NCBI GenBank assembly: GCA_016183145.1
Contig: JACPFE010000332.1
Coordinates: 1 to 23,209, forward strand
Reading direction: 5' to 3'
From: Deltaproteobacteria bacterium
Lineage (GTDB): Bacteria; Desulfobacterota; Binatia; UBA9968
DNA: 23,209 nt
A program made the position numbers and the translations under genes. Each line of letters begins with the position of its first letter. Position 1 is the stretch's first letter. This document shows positions 7,121 through 14,894 of this stretch, one piece after another. The notes beneath the pieces are model-generated. The model saw only the letters and a list, made by a program, of their open reading frames with translations, ran no database searches and was not told the DNA's origin.

Positions 7121-8815
7121 TTATGGCTTACCCTTACCCCTTTTCATCAACGCGAAGTTCAGTGTGGATTGTATGCAGATTTGGACGGCCTTTGTTTGAC
7201 TCGCATACGTCTTCGCGGATGCGGTGACGTCATAGCTTCCGCAAGCTAAGCCATTGAATGAGTACGAACCGTTGCTCGGGCTCGTGGTCGTGAAAGTGCT
7301 TGCTCCATTGCTCGCGGTGATCTTTGCGCCGCCAATAAATGCTCCGTTTCCGGCATCCGTCACGATTCCTTGTAAGCTTCCTGTCAAAGGAGGAGGTGGC
7401 GGCGTCGTACCCTCTTTGGCGGCAAGCACCGCGGCCCCGGCTTGAAGCAGACCCCAGCCATAGCTTGAATCCCAACCCGAGGCGCCGTAGTCGCGCGTCG
7501 CTGATTCCAAGTAAGTTCTTACTTGATCTGGATTTAGGCCCGGGTTTTCACCTAGCATCAGCGCGACCGTACCCGTGACATGCGGGGTCGCCATCGAGGT
7601 GCCCGCATAGAACACGGAGCAAAACTCGGTATAAAGATTGATCCCGAAAAGCTGGTAGTAAAGCGCCATGGTCATGGCGTCATAGCAAAAAGTCACCTGT
7701 AGAATACCATCTCCGTAACCATCACCGTTCTGATCCGCATTAGGATCGCCGCCTGGCGCTACGATGTCGAGGGCAGTACCTCCCGTGGAATAAGAGGTCC
7801 TCTGCCCGTCGAATCGAGTAGCGCCGACGGCTATGGTCGTGGAATATGCCGCGGGACAGTTGACGACGCTCCCGCCATCGTTTCCGGACGCGGCAACGAC
7901 CACGACGTTATGGTCGTAAGCGTATTGTAACGCCGCGTTGAGTCCAGGGATTTCCGTACACACCTGTCCCGTTGTCGCATCCGGTGAACCGGTGTTCGGG
8001 AAACCGAGGCTCAGATTGATCACGCGCGCGCCGTTGCCGACGGCATGATAGATGGCTTCGTTCAGATCGTCGCTAGATCCCGAGCCGTCCCACCCGAGAA
8101 CTTTTAACGGCATGATACTCGCTTGGTAAGCTATTCCGGCAGTAGCCAGATTGTTATTCGTGTCCTGAGCGATCGTGCCGGTCACATGAGTACCGTGGCC
8201 GTTGTCATCGTTGGGATGGTCGTCATTATTGTAGAAATCCTTCGGTGAAACAAAGTTTTTGTTCAAGTCGGGTGCCTGCACGAAGGGGCCCGAGGCTTCA
8301 TAGGCGACGCCGGTGTCAATAACTGCCACTATTATGCCTTGGCCTTTGTTCGCAATTGTATCCCAGGCTTCCTCCGCCCAAATCCCCCCCGCTGTGTTGT
8401 AAAAATTCCACTGATAAGGCTGGTAGTAAGTATCGTTGGGAACTCCAAAAGCTCGCGCTACATAGTTATAACCAGCTTCTTCGACCAGCGGACTATTCCT
8501 GTAGACGGTCAATATTTGCGCCAAGTCTGCTCCATCGGGAAAACCGAGGCGGTGCAAACCGGAAAGGGGTTGCACTTTGAGGACACGAGCGCCAAGTGAC
8601 GCGTGAAGGCCTTCGATGACATTGGCGGGGACGCCGGGCCGGAATTTCACAACCAACTGACCTGCTTCTCGATGTGGTCCCCCGGCGGGAGTTAAGTGAT
8701 CGTTGGCTCCGGCAACGATTCTCGGAGATTGTGGAATCTGAGCAAGGACACTGTCAAAGGCGTTAAGAGCGAGAAAACAGGACAGCAGTACTGGGAGAAA
8801 GAAAATGTGATGCAT
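7121..8815 (-). CDS. Secreted subtilisin-like (S8) serine protease
   Basis: The 564-residue protein begins with a signal peptide (HHIFFLPVLLSCFLALNAF, cut near 25). Residues about 48-120 form a propeptide-like domain (AGQLVVKFRPGVPANVIEGL) of the fervidolysin type. The catalytic triad is complete: D167 in VAVIDTG, H207 in NGHGTHV, and S407 in GTSMATPHV, with oxyanion-hole N312 in AASGNDGG. After a proline-rich linker (TTPPPPPL) the last 90 residues form a carboxypeptidase-regulatory-like beta domain (GSLQGIVTDAGNGAFIGGAK). It is probably exported and self-processed, with the C-domain aiding attachment or stability. AAGGAGGG lies just upstream of the ATG at 8813-8815. It stands alone between plus-strand genes and a 670-bp gap. 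Confidence 0.92.
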   Translation of the reverse strand: MHHIFFLPVLLSCFLALNAFDSVLAQIPQSPRIVAGANDHLTPAGGPHREAGQLVVKFRPGVPANVIEGLHASLGARVLKVQPLSGLHRLGFPDGADLAQILTVYRNSPLVEEAGYNYVARAFGVPNDTYYQPYQWNFYNTAGGIWAEEAWDTIANKGQGIIVAVIDTGVAYEASGPFVQAPDLNKNFVSPKDFYNNDDHPNDDNGHGTHVTGTIAQDTNNNLATAGIAYQASIMPLKVLGWDGSGSSDDLNEAIYHAVGNGARVINLSLGFPNTGSPDATTGQVCTEIPGLNAALQYAYDHNVVVVAASGNDGGSVVNCPAAYSTTIAVGATRFDGQRTSYSTGGTALDIVAPGGDPNADQNGDGYGDGILQVTFCYDAMTMALYYQLFGINLYTEFCSVFYAGTSMATPHVTGTVALMLGENPGLNPDQVRTYLESATRDYGASGWDSSYGWGLLQAGAAVLAAKEGTTPPPPPLTGSLQGIVTDAGNGAFIGGAKITASNGASTFTTTSPSNGSYSFNGLACGSYDVTASAKTYASQTKAVQICIQSTLNFALMKRGKGKP

Positions 8816-9028
8816 GACTTACCCTCCTTAGGAGGTATTTCTTGAGGTACGGTTACATGACTGAGGGCAAAAGAGATGCCAATCTTGCTTCCGTGACAAA
8901 CGAGGACAAATCGTGATGAAAGAATAAAATGGGAAACGATCGATGGGACGTTTATGTCATGCGGGACATGCCAAAGCGGAACATCGATCAAAATGGGCAA
9001 GCGGCCGCGCAGGACGGGTGACTTTAGG

Positions 9029-9051
9029 AATCGGCGTCGGCGCCGATTTTT
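9029..9051 (+). terminator. Rho-independent terminator without an upstream gene
   Basis: AATCGGCG (9029-9036) and CGCCGATT (9041-9048) pair perfectly over 8 bp with the tetraloop TCGG, and the run TTTTT ends at 9051. The T-run is on the plus strand only. No plus-strand gene ends nearby, since the protease (7121-8815) is read from the other strand. Confidence 0.65.
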
Positions 9052-9260
9052 GGCTTAAATGAGCACGTGAGGACGTCAGACTTGCATTATTTGCTAATAA
9101 ATCAGTGCGACCGCCCGGTATCGAATTTGAGCCTTCCTGGCAGTTGCGGATTTGCGCAATTGAGCAAACACGCAAGTTCGTGTTGGTCGAGAGTCGTAGC
9201 GCTAAACGGAGGACAAGAAGCCGTAGCACTCCGCTAAAATGTCCGTGTTCAAGGCCGATA

Positions 9261-9393
9261 GCCAAAAACTCGGAGTTGCGTTAAACGGGATTGGACTAAC
9301 CCGACAAGCCGCGCGGAAGTTGCGACTTATCGGATTATGCGGTCGAGGCGATTGATCGAAAGATTGTTTAGATATCAAGGCGCGAATCCGAAT
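9261..9393. repeat. Dispersed repeat of about 135 bp, copy 1
   Basis: This segment aligns along its length with 22702-22838, most strongly over its second half (ATCGGATTATGCGG then CGATCGAAAGATTGTT-like bases), and a short third copy is at 21111-21165. No transposase or clear terminal inverted repeat is seen. Confidence 0.75.
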
Positions 9394-9486
9394 ATAAACA
9401 GGGCCCGCGCTTGACGCAACGTGGACGAAACCGAGACGGGGGGACGTTAGCGATGCCCCCAAATGGTTCGGAGCGGGAACCGCCGC

Positions 9487-10014
9487 TCAGACTAGGCCCA
9501 ACATGCCGGCCAGCGCGCCGGCCGCGAGCAGCCACAGCGGGTTCCATGATTTGCGCAGTACCACCGCGACGGTGAGCAATGTGAGCAAGTAGCCGCGCCA
9601 GTCGTGGTTCACCGCGCGCATCAGTATCGTCGCGCTCGCGAACATCAGTCCGATCGTAATCGGCATCAGGCCCCGGCGAACGGCGCGGCCGATTGGGGCG
9701 TTGGGATAGCGCTCGTTGAAGTGCCCGACAAGCAGCGTAAGCGTGGTCGCCGGCACGAGCAGTGGGATCGTCGTCGCGGCTACGCCCGCCCACCCCGCCA
9801 GGTGCCAGCCGATAAGGGTGACGTACATGACGTTGGGGCCGGGCGCCACCTGCGCCAAGGTGTAGATCTCGGCAAACTGCGCGCTCGTCAACAGGTGGTG
9901 CGCCTCCACCAGATAACGGTGGATGTCCGGCAGGATCGTCGACGGACCGCCGACGGCCACGAACCAGAGGGCCAAAAAATGCAAAAACAGCGCGCCGAGG
10001 TCAAGGCGGTCCAT
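9487..10014 (-). CDS. Chromate transporter, short-chain CHR subunit (second gene)
   Basis: The 175-residue membrane protein carries the CHR-domain signatures: FVAVGGPSTILPDI near residue 20 and AQVAPGPNVMYVTLIGW around 55, followed by several hydrophobic segments. Full-length ChrA has two such domains in one chain (about 400 residues); the short-chain form is encoded by two adjacent genes that are thought to work as a pair, as here. The ATG at 10012-10014 shares its first base with the stop of the upstream subunit (TGATG), and GAAGGAG lies in the end of that gene, so translation is coupled. The likely activity is export of chromate or a related oxyanion. A longer frame reaching 10131 overlaps the upstream gene and is less likely. 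Confidence 0.87.
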   Translation of the reverse strand: MDRLDLGALFLHFLALWFVAVGGPSTILPDIHRYLVEAHHLLTSAQFAEIYTLAQVAPGPNVMYVTLIGWHLAGWAGVAATTIPLLVPATTLTLLVGHFNERYPNAPIGRAVRRGLMPITIGLMFASATILMRAVNHDWRGYLLTLLTVAVVLRKSWNPLWLLAAGALAGMLGLV

Positions 10015-10568
10015 CACTCCTTCTCCTTCCAGGTCGCGCCAATAGCCAAGGGCGCGAGGGCACCGATAACCCAGAGCAGCGGCCAGCGCATGACGCCGAC
10101 GCCCACAAAGGCCAGCATGCCGAACAGCCACGGCCGCCAGTGGCGCGGCAACACGAAGGCGAGCTTGATGACGGTGGCGAGCAGCAGCCCCGCCGCCACG
10201 ATGGACATGCCGGCGAGCGCTCGCTGCACCTGCGGCAGAGCGCCGTAATGCTGGTACAGCACGCCCATGCCGATGACCACCAGACAGGGCCAGCCCAAGT
10301 ACCCGGCGACGGCCGCTGCGGCGCCGCTCCAGCCGGCGAAACGATAGCCGACCATCACCGTCAGATTGAGGACGTTCGGCCCGGGCAGGAGTTGTCCGAG
10401 TGACAACAACTCGACAAACTCCCGCTCGGTGAGCCAGCGTTGTCGCTCGACCAGCCCGCGCCGCGCCCAGAACAGCGCGCCGCCGAAGCTGGACAGGCTA
10501 ATCCGGGAGAAGGTCAGGAACAGCGCGAACCGGCCGACGCGCGGCTTGTGCGATTCTATTTGCTCCAT
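10014..10568 (-). CDS. Chromate transporter, short-chain CHR subunit (first gene)
   Basis: The 184-residue product has the CHR pattern SSFGGALFWARR around residue 28 and LGQLLPGPNVLNLTVMVGY around 57, then hydrophobic segments to the C-terminus, ending ATWKEKE. It is the upstream partner of the half-size subunit at 9487-10014. The ATG at 10566-10568 is preferred because the conserved domain begins soon after it; an in-frame TTG at 10607 would add 13 residues. Neither start has a strong ribosome site. Both genes are clearly more GC-rich than the flanking minus-strand genes at 10837-12676, which fits acquisition as a unit. No chrB-type regulator is present. Confidence 0.87.
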   Translation of the reverse strand: MEQIESHKPRVGRFALFLTFSRISLSSFGGALFWARRGLVERQRWLTEREFVELLSLGQLLPGPNVLNLTVMVGYRFAGWSGAAAAVAGYLGWPCLVVIGMGVLYQHYGALPQVQRALAGMSIVAAGLLLATVIKLAFVLPRHWRPWLFGMLAFVGVGVMRWPLLWVIGALAPLAIGATWKEKE

Positions 10569-10836
10569 GGTTTCTTGACTCAGAGCATTTAACGGGTTGA
10601 ACGTCAAATAATCGGCTTGAGTCAGACTGGCGAAATCTATTGATCGGACGGATTAAGTGAACGTGGGGAATCGGTCGGTCGCGGCTGACGCCGCGAAACT
10701 AATTCGGGGTGATTTGTGTTTGTGAGAAGCAGGACGACCACTCAAAGTGGCATCATAAAAATTGTGTCCCCAGAATTCTGACCTGTTTCGCAGCGTTAAG
10801 TTGCTTTCGACGGTAGTGGACAGCAAAGACCACACA

Positions 10837-11571
10837 TCAGGGCATTTCCGCTAGTAATCTTCCATAACCCTGAAGGGGCTGCCTGATATGGAGTCGCTTC
10901 TGTATCGCCCAGATCTTAGCAACGGTATTGGTTATGACGGGAACCTGGAGGTCCTGCTCCAGGGTTTGCGCTGCGTCAAGGGCTCCCCAGCCGCCGCCGC
11001 CGCCGGGTATCCAAATTCCCTGGACGTCCTTGTTTTTAAGAAATTGCTGCTTCGTAAAGGAATAAATCTCCTGGGAGGAAAGTCTATCGACCTCGGCCCA
11101 GGTAGCGATCCCCTCTATGCCTAAGACCTCAAAGCCCGCCTCGCGGAAATAAGCGGCTGACTTCCGATTGGTCTCATCCCCAAAGTATGTTATGCCCACC
11201 ATCCTTTTTACTCCCAGGGCCTTCAGAGCCTCCACCTGGGTCATGCCTGAGGTAATAACGGGAATGCCGTGCCTGTCTTCCAGGCTTTTGACAATCTCCT
11301 CTTCGCCTCGGTAGCCCCTGAGGATAAAGGGCGGAGCGCCCATGGGATGGATCAGGTCTACCTTCAGGGCAGCCAGTTTTGCCACTTTCTCCTTGATGGG
11401 TTCCATGGCGTCGAGCAACTCTTTTTGCGTTCCTTCCTTAATGCCCTCGTCAAGATACAGGGGGATTACCCCGATTCCTTCGGGAAGAAGACGAATGATC
11501 TCTTCCAGCGAACCTGGTCGATAACCGGGCTTAATGAGTCCCACCACCCCTCGCCAGCTTGTATACGACAT
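10837..11571 (-). CDS. Asp/Glu racemase superfamily protein (AMDase/maleate isomerase-like), no cysteine
   Basis: The 244-residue cytoplasmic protein has the two-lobed layout of arylmalonate decarboxylase and maleate isomerase: RGVVGLIKPGYRPG at the start, VDLIHPMGAPPFILRG (71-86), then VPVITNTVAKIWAIQK (210-225) in the second lobe. Related enzymes use one or two cysteines, at the loop after the VDLI strand and near the IWIP strand. Here those places read MGAPP (77-81) and PGGGGGW (189-195), and the whole protein contains no cysteine. It may therefore be a variant enzyme with other catalytic residues, or a non-catalytic binder. The ATG at 11571 has GGGGGT upstream. It lies 94 bp after a solute-binding protein gene on the same strand, so the two probably share a transcript. 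Confidence 0.78.
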   Translation of the reverse strand: MSYTSWRGVVGLIKPGYRPGSLEEIIRLLPEGIGVIPLYLDEGIKEGTQKELLDAMEPIKEKVAKLAALKVDLIHPMGAPPFILRGYRGEEEIVKSLEDRHGIPVITSGMTQVEALKALGVKRMVGITYFGDETNRKSAAYFREAGFEVLGIEGIATWAEVDRLSSQEIYSFTKQQFLKNKDVQGIWIPGGGGGWGALDAAQTLEQDLQVPVITNTVAKIWAIQKRLHIRQPLQGYGRLLAEMP

Positions 11572-11665
11572 GACTGCACCCCCTTATTCAAGAATTGATT
11601 TATCGTGGCAACCCTTGCCTTACTTTTTCAGGAAAATCTCGCGGCATCATTTCCCATATTTAGCC

Positions 11666-12676
11666 TCACTTGCTGCCGAAAATATCCTGGAAGAGTTTGA
11701 TGTAGAGATCGAAGTCGTCGTAAATCTCAGGCGCGGTAAATGCCGGTGTGACGCCTTGCAGCAGAGTCGGTGGGTCAGGCAGAGTGTCGCTGCGGTCGGG
11801 AATACGCCGGAGCGAGCGCGTCACCTCCTGGCCCTTTTGAGAGAGCATGAAATCAATGAAGAGTTTTCCCGCACTAGGATGAGGAGCTTTCGCCGACAGC
11901 GCTATGGGGTGGAGGTTGGCAAACGAAGGGGCAAGCGGAACCCACTCCACCGGCGCCCCGCTGGTCTTCAGCGTGTCGAAGTTGTGCATATAGGCAGTAA
12001 GCGTGCCGTTGAACTCGCCGGCGGCTACGAGTTGAGCCAAGAGCGTTCTACCGATGCGCAGGTCAGGTTTTTGCGCCGCCAGCGCGCGCATAAAGCTCAA
12101 GCCTTTTTCCTTTCCCATCCCGCTGATCGTCGCGGTGAACCATTCGTAACCGCGGCCTTCGACGCCGACCTGCCCCTTCCAAAAAGGCTTGAGTAGATCT
12201 TCATGCGATCGCGGAATGTTCGCCTTCGGCACAAGTTTGGTGTTGAACCCAAAAACCGCGTAGGTGGTATATGTGGAGGTCCAAAATCCCTGGGGATCTT
12301 TGAACCCTTCCCGGAAATATTTCCGTTCAGGCGAGTCATAGGCCGCCAGCAGCCCGCGTTTCTTGAGCAGGTAACCGTAGAATCCCGTCGTCGAAACCAC
12401 GTCCCAGAACGACTTGCCGGCCCGATTTTCATTGAGAATCTTTTCCATTAATTGAGAATCGGTGGTGCGGCTAAACTGGACGTCGATCTTAGGATAGATC
12501 TTCTTGAAGCTATCCGTGATCACCTTCGTGTCTGACGCGTTGGCCGTAGTGTAGAAAACGAGCTTTCCTTCCGCTTCGGCCTTCTCCTTCCACTCGGCGG
12601 CCAACAAATCCCGTGACAGCAAGCATCCGCATCCGAGAATGGCCATATAAATCCACAGCCAATTGCAGCGTTTCAT
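11666..12676 (-). CDS. Extracellular solute-binding protein, family 1 (Fe3+/AfuA-like)
   Basis: The 336-residue product has a signal peptide (NWLWIYMAILGCGCLL, cut near LLAAEW) and a type II binding-protein fold. EGKLVFYTTANASDTKVITDSF-type residues after the signal (split here only by my quoting: EGKLVFYTT, then DTKVITDSFKKIYP) and FGFNTKLVP, APHPSAGKLFIDFMLS near the C-terminus are typical of the COG1840 group, which includes iron and thiamine or phosphonate-type binders. The iron ligand tyrosines cannot be assigned with confidence, and the ligand is more likely an organic acid given the neighbour. The start at 12674-12676 is chosen because GGAGGAG sits 6-7 bp upstream; a GTG at 12691 would swallow that site. 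No permease or ATPase gene is adjacent. Confidence 0.85.
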   Translation of the reverse strand: MKRCNWLWIYMAILGCGCLLSRDLLAAEWKEKAEAEGKLVFYTTANASDTKVITDSFKKIYPKIDVQFSRTTDSQLMEKILNENRAGKSFWDVVSTTGFYGYLLKKRGLLAAYDSPERKYFREGFKDPQGFWTSTYTTYAVFGFNTKLVPKANIPRSHEDLLKPFWKGQVGVEGRGYEWFTATISGMGKEKGLSFMRALAAQKPDLRIGRTLLAQLVAAGEFNGTLTAYMHNFDTLKTSGAPVEWVPLAPSFANLHPIALSAKAPHPSAGKLFIDFMLSQKGQEVTRSLRRIPDRSDTLPDPPTLLQGVTPAFTAPEIYDDFDLYIKLFQDIFGSK

Positions 12677-13092
12677 TTGCGGCTCCTCCACGTTCGCTGA
12701 AAATCACCGGCGCCTAGGGAAATTGTTCTAATTGCCACCCGAGCGCAACGCGATTTCTTCTGGGCGACTCTAAAAACTCGATTTTCTTGAGGACGAGTCC
12801 GTTCAGTTGTTTTTCAAGAGCGTACTCCAAGCTCATGCTTGGCGTCAAACTCTTTTTTCTTTCGTTTCTTTCGTTTTTCTTGGTTGTCTCGCTCATTTTG
12901 GCCTATTTGAATTCTTCCTCAGCTTTGCTTTTTCAAGAGCTGTTGGCCAACCGCATTAACCGCTCATACCGAGCCATATTGTAAATCAGATTCATCAACC
13001 CAATCGCTGCCGTCGTTCTGCGGATCCCAATGCAGCGTAAGAAAATTCCGCGCATCGAGTTAAAGCCCCGCCCGCGAAGCCGAGCGAAGCGA
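12677..13092. other. 416-bp gene-free stretch
   Basis: No gene is supported. The middle (about 12840-12900) is a pyrimidine-rich run with repeated TTTCG-type steps, which yields low-complexity Lys/Asn/Glu frames on the minus strand and hydrophobic ones on the plus strand. Neither has a ribosome site or family features. The last part, before 13093, contains GCGAAGCCGAGCGAAGCGAG, a repeat-like sequence. Confidence 0.5.
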
Positions 13093-13460
13093 GTTTACTA
13101 CCTCCATCAAATCCTTGGCAGCACACGGAGTTATTTGCGCGCCGATCGAGGTCGAGCGAGCCGGTTCATTAGAGCCTTCGTGGATGGGATCGCTTATTTC
13201 AAGAAAAACAAAAACGAAAGCCTGGAGGTTTTGAGGAAAAAACTCAGAATAGATCCACAAGGGGAGAAACATCTCGCGAAATCCTATGAGCTCCTCGCCT
13301 CCTCCTACTACGACAGGGTTCCTTACTGGAAACCGTACTGGATTTTGTCGCAAAGGATAACCCCAAAGCCAAAGGCGCCGATCCCAAGTCCTTCGTCGAT
13401 AGCAGTATCGTGAGAGAGCTGGACACGAGCGGTTTTGTCAAATCGCTCTACGAAAACTAG
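13093..13460 (+). pseudogene. C-terminal remnant of an NMT1/THI5-like solute-binding protein
   Basis: From 13093 the frame reads VYYLHQILGSTRSYLRADRG and continues through FKKNKNESLEVLRKKLRIDP to VPYW near 13329. The ending PKAKGADPKSFVDSSIV and DTSGFVKSLYEN lies in another frame, from about 13332 to the TAG at 13458-13460. The intact protein at 13767-14765 has the same sequence landmarks in one frame (STREYLRG, KKNKDQSLAILRKKLRMDP, FVDSRIVRLIENSG). By that comparison the remnant lacks the signal peptide and the first two thirds, and has lost about six to eight codons plus the frame near 13330. It is therefore a dead relic of a paralogue, probably from an old tandem duplication. Confidence 0.82.
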
Positions 13461-13766
13461 CGGCGTTCAGGAATAGGGAGAGGACGGGCTAGTGTAGTGA
13501 GTCATAAATCCTTTTACTTTGATTGTCATTCTGAGCGAAGCGAAGAATCTCGCCCTTTCAACTACATGAGACCCTTCACTCCGTTCAGGGTGACACCTAA
13601 AAACCCTTTTCAGCACCCTGCTAATGTAAAGAAACGTTGGACTCACTCCAGGTGGCGATGGGGGTCGCCATGTGGTATCTGTCTCGAAGTTTCGCGTGAA
13701 AAGGATCGACGGATAGAAATTGAACTCTGCAAGGACAGTCAAAAGCTGGCCGAAAGGGGGCTGACC
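13461..13766. other. 306-bp gene-free stretch with a long hairpin repeat
   Basis: It contains the inverted repeat at 13524-13595 and otherwise leads into the next binding-protein gene. The open frame that extends upstream of 13767 is a translation of this repeat and not a protein extension. Confidence 0.65.
13524..13595 (+). repeat. Palindromic repeat of the CHSERSEESR type
   Basis: Arms at 13524-13551 (starting TGTCATTCTGAGCG) and 13568-13595 (ending CGTTCAGGGTGACA) pair over 28 positions, with most differences being G-U compatible, around a 16-base loop. Translation of the left arm gives CHSERSEESR, a string often found in spurious hypothetical proteins from many phyla, where it marks this type of intergenic repeat. 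Confidence 0.85.
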
Positions 13767-14765
13767 ATGAAACGACGACAGAACATCTTCTTAGTTATTT
13801 CCCTTTTGCTTACATTCTTATGGGAAGCTCCGGCGCATGGACTTGATAGGGTAAGAGTAGGGTTGAGCGCGTTGAGTCCAACAAACTGGGCTGTTTGGGT
13901 AGCGGAGGAGCAGGGCTTTTTTAAGAAGCATGGCATCGACCCTCAAGTGATATTTATCGGTGGCGGTTCTGCAAGGGGCGTCAATGCCCTAGTGGCTAAA
14001 GAAGTTCAGTTTATGATCATAGGTGGAGTCGGGGTGATCGGCGCTGCGCTGCGAGGCGCAGACGTGGTTATGATCGCGTCCAATGTCAACATCAGTACTC
14101 AACGATTGATCTCGAGGCCCGAGATCAAGACTTGGGAGGATCTTAGAGGAAAAAGGGTAGGAGTCACTGCGTTCGGCTCCAATACTCATTCCGTCCTTTT
14201 GATGGTTCTCAAGCGATGGTCCATGAAGCCTGAGGACTTAGTCATTCTGCAAGTTGGTCCATCTCTAACGATGGTTATAAGCTTAGAGAAGGGGTTCATC
14301 GATGCCGCGGTTCTGACGTCACCGGCAGACTTTATGGCTGAGGAAAAAGGAAATCGTGTTTTGGCAGATCTGGCTGATATGAAGGTCTATTCGCTTCAGA
14401 GCACGCTGTCCTCGACCCGTGAGTACCTGAGGGGCCATGAAGATCAAGCCACCAGATTTGTCAAAGGGTATGCGGAAGGGATCGCTTTTATCAAAAAAAA
14501 TAAGGATCAGAGTCTGGCCATTCTACGAAAAAAACTCAGAATGGATCCCGGTCAAGAGGCGTACCTGGGCAAGACCCACACTCTTTACGCCTCAAAATAT
14601 CTCGACGGGGTACCTTATGTTTCAATTCAGGGAGTCAAAACTTTGCTGGAGTTTCTAGAACCTCAGAGCCCAAAAGCCAAGAGTGCTGATCCGGAATCAT
14701 TTGTTGACAGCCGCATAGTTCGGCTTATCGAGAATAGTGGTTTCTTCAAAAAACTCTACGAGTGA
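13767..14765 (+). CDS. ABC-type solute-binding protein, NMT1/THI5 (SsuA-like) family
   Basis: The 332-residue protein has a signal peptide (RRQNIFLVISLLLTFLWEA, cut near AHGLD) and a type II binding-protein fold: VRVGLSALSPTNWAVWVAEE at the first strand, KKHGIDPQVIFIGGGSARG, VQFMIIGG, and WEDLRGKRVGVTAFGS at the start of lobe two. The ATG at 13767 follows AAAGGGGG at 13753-13760; frames starting further upstream run through an intergenic repeat and are rejected. It is the intact paralogue of the remnant at 13093-13460. The UbiD decarboxylase starts 129 bp downstream on the same strand, so an aromatic or unsaturated acid is a plausible ligand. This is inference, and no permease or ATPase gene is nearby. 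Confidence 0.88.
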   Translation: MKRRQNIFLVISLLLTFLWEAPAHGLDRVRVGLSALSPTNWAVWVAEEQGFFKKHGIDPQVIFIGGGSARGVNALVAKEVQFMIIGGVGVIGAALRGADVVMIASNVNISTQRLISRPEIKTWEDLRGKRVGVTAFGSNTHSVLLMVLKRWSMKPEDLVILQVGPSLTMVISLEKGFIDAAVLTSPADFMAEEKGNRVLADLADMKVYSLQSTLSSTREYLRGHEDQATRFVKGYAEGIAFIKKNKDQSLAILRKKLRMDPGQEAYLGKTHTLYASKYLDGVPYVSIQGVKTLLEFLEPQSPKAKSADPESFVDSRIVRLIENSGFFKKLYE

Positions 14766-14894
14766 TAAGAATGGCGATGGTCGAGAGTCGCCAAACCCAC
14801 GTCATGATCGAGAGCGCCGTAAAAAATGTCAGGAAAACGGCGTCAGAGGTTTTTAAATCCATTTGCGTGTACGGGACCTTTTCAGGAGGAATTG

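Larger units (their letters stand above)
8816..9486. other. 671-bp gene-free stretch with a hairpin terminator and a dispersed repeat
   Basis: No convincing protein gene is seen. It holds a plus-oriented intrinsic terminator at 9029-9051 and a copy of a dispersed repeat at 9261-9393. The minus-strand frame across the repeat is open, but the similarity to the copy at 22702 extends through non-coding surroundings and no start or ribosome site fits. Confidence 0.6.

Noticed and set aside
9202..9793. Two overlapping minus-strand frames downstream of the chromate transporter
   Set aside because: One overlaps the transporter in another frame and the other is a translation of the dispersed repeat.
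10140..10403. Plus-strand frames opposite the chromate transporter genes
   Set aside because: They are shadows of GC-rich codons on the other strand, rich in Arg, Gly and Gln, with no family features.
12714..12984. Open frames on both strands, including a Lys/Asn/Glu-rich 60-residue minus frame and a hydrophobic 65-residue plus frame
   Set aside because: Both translate the same pyrimidine-rich low-complexity run; neither has a ribosome site, partner gene or recognisable domain.
13497..13766. N-terminal extension of the binding protein at 13767
   Set aside because: The extension is a translation of the CHSERSEESR hairpin repeat, and a signal peptide and ribosome site mark the start at 13767.
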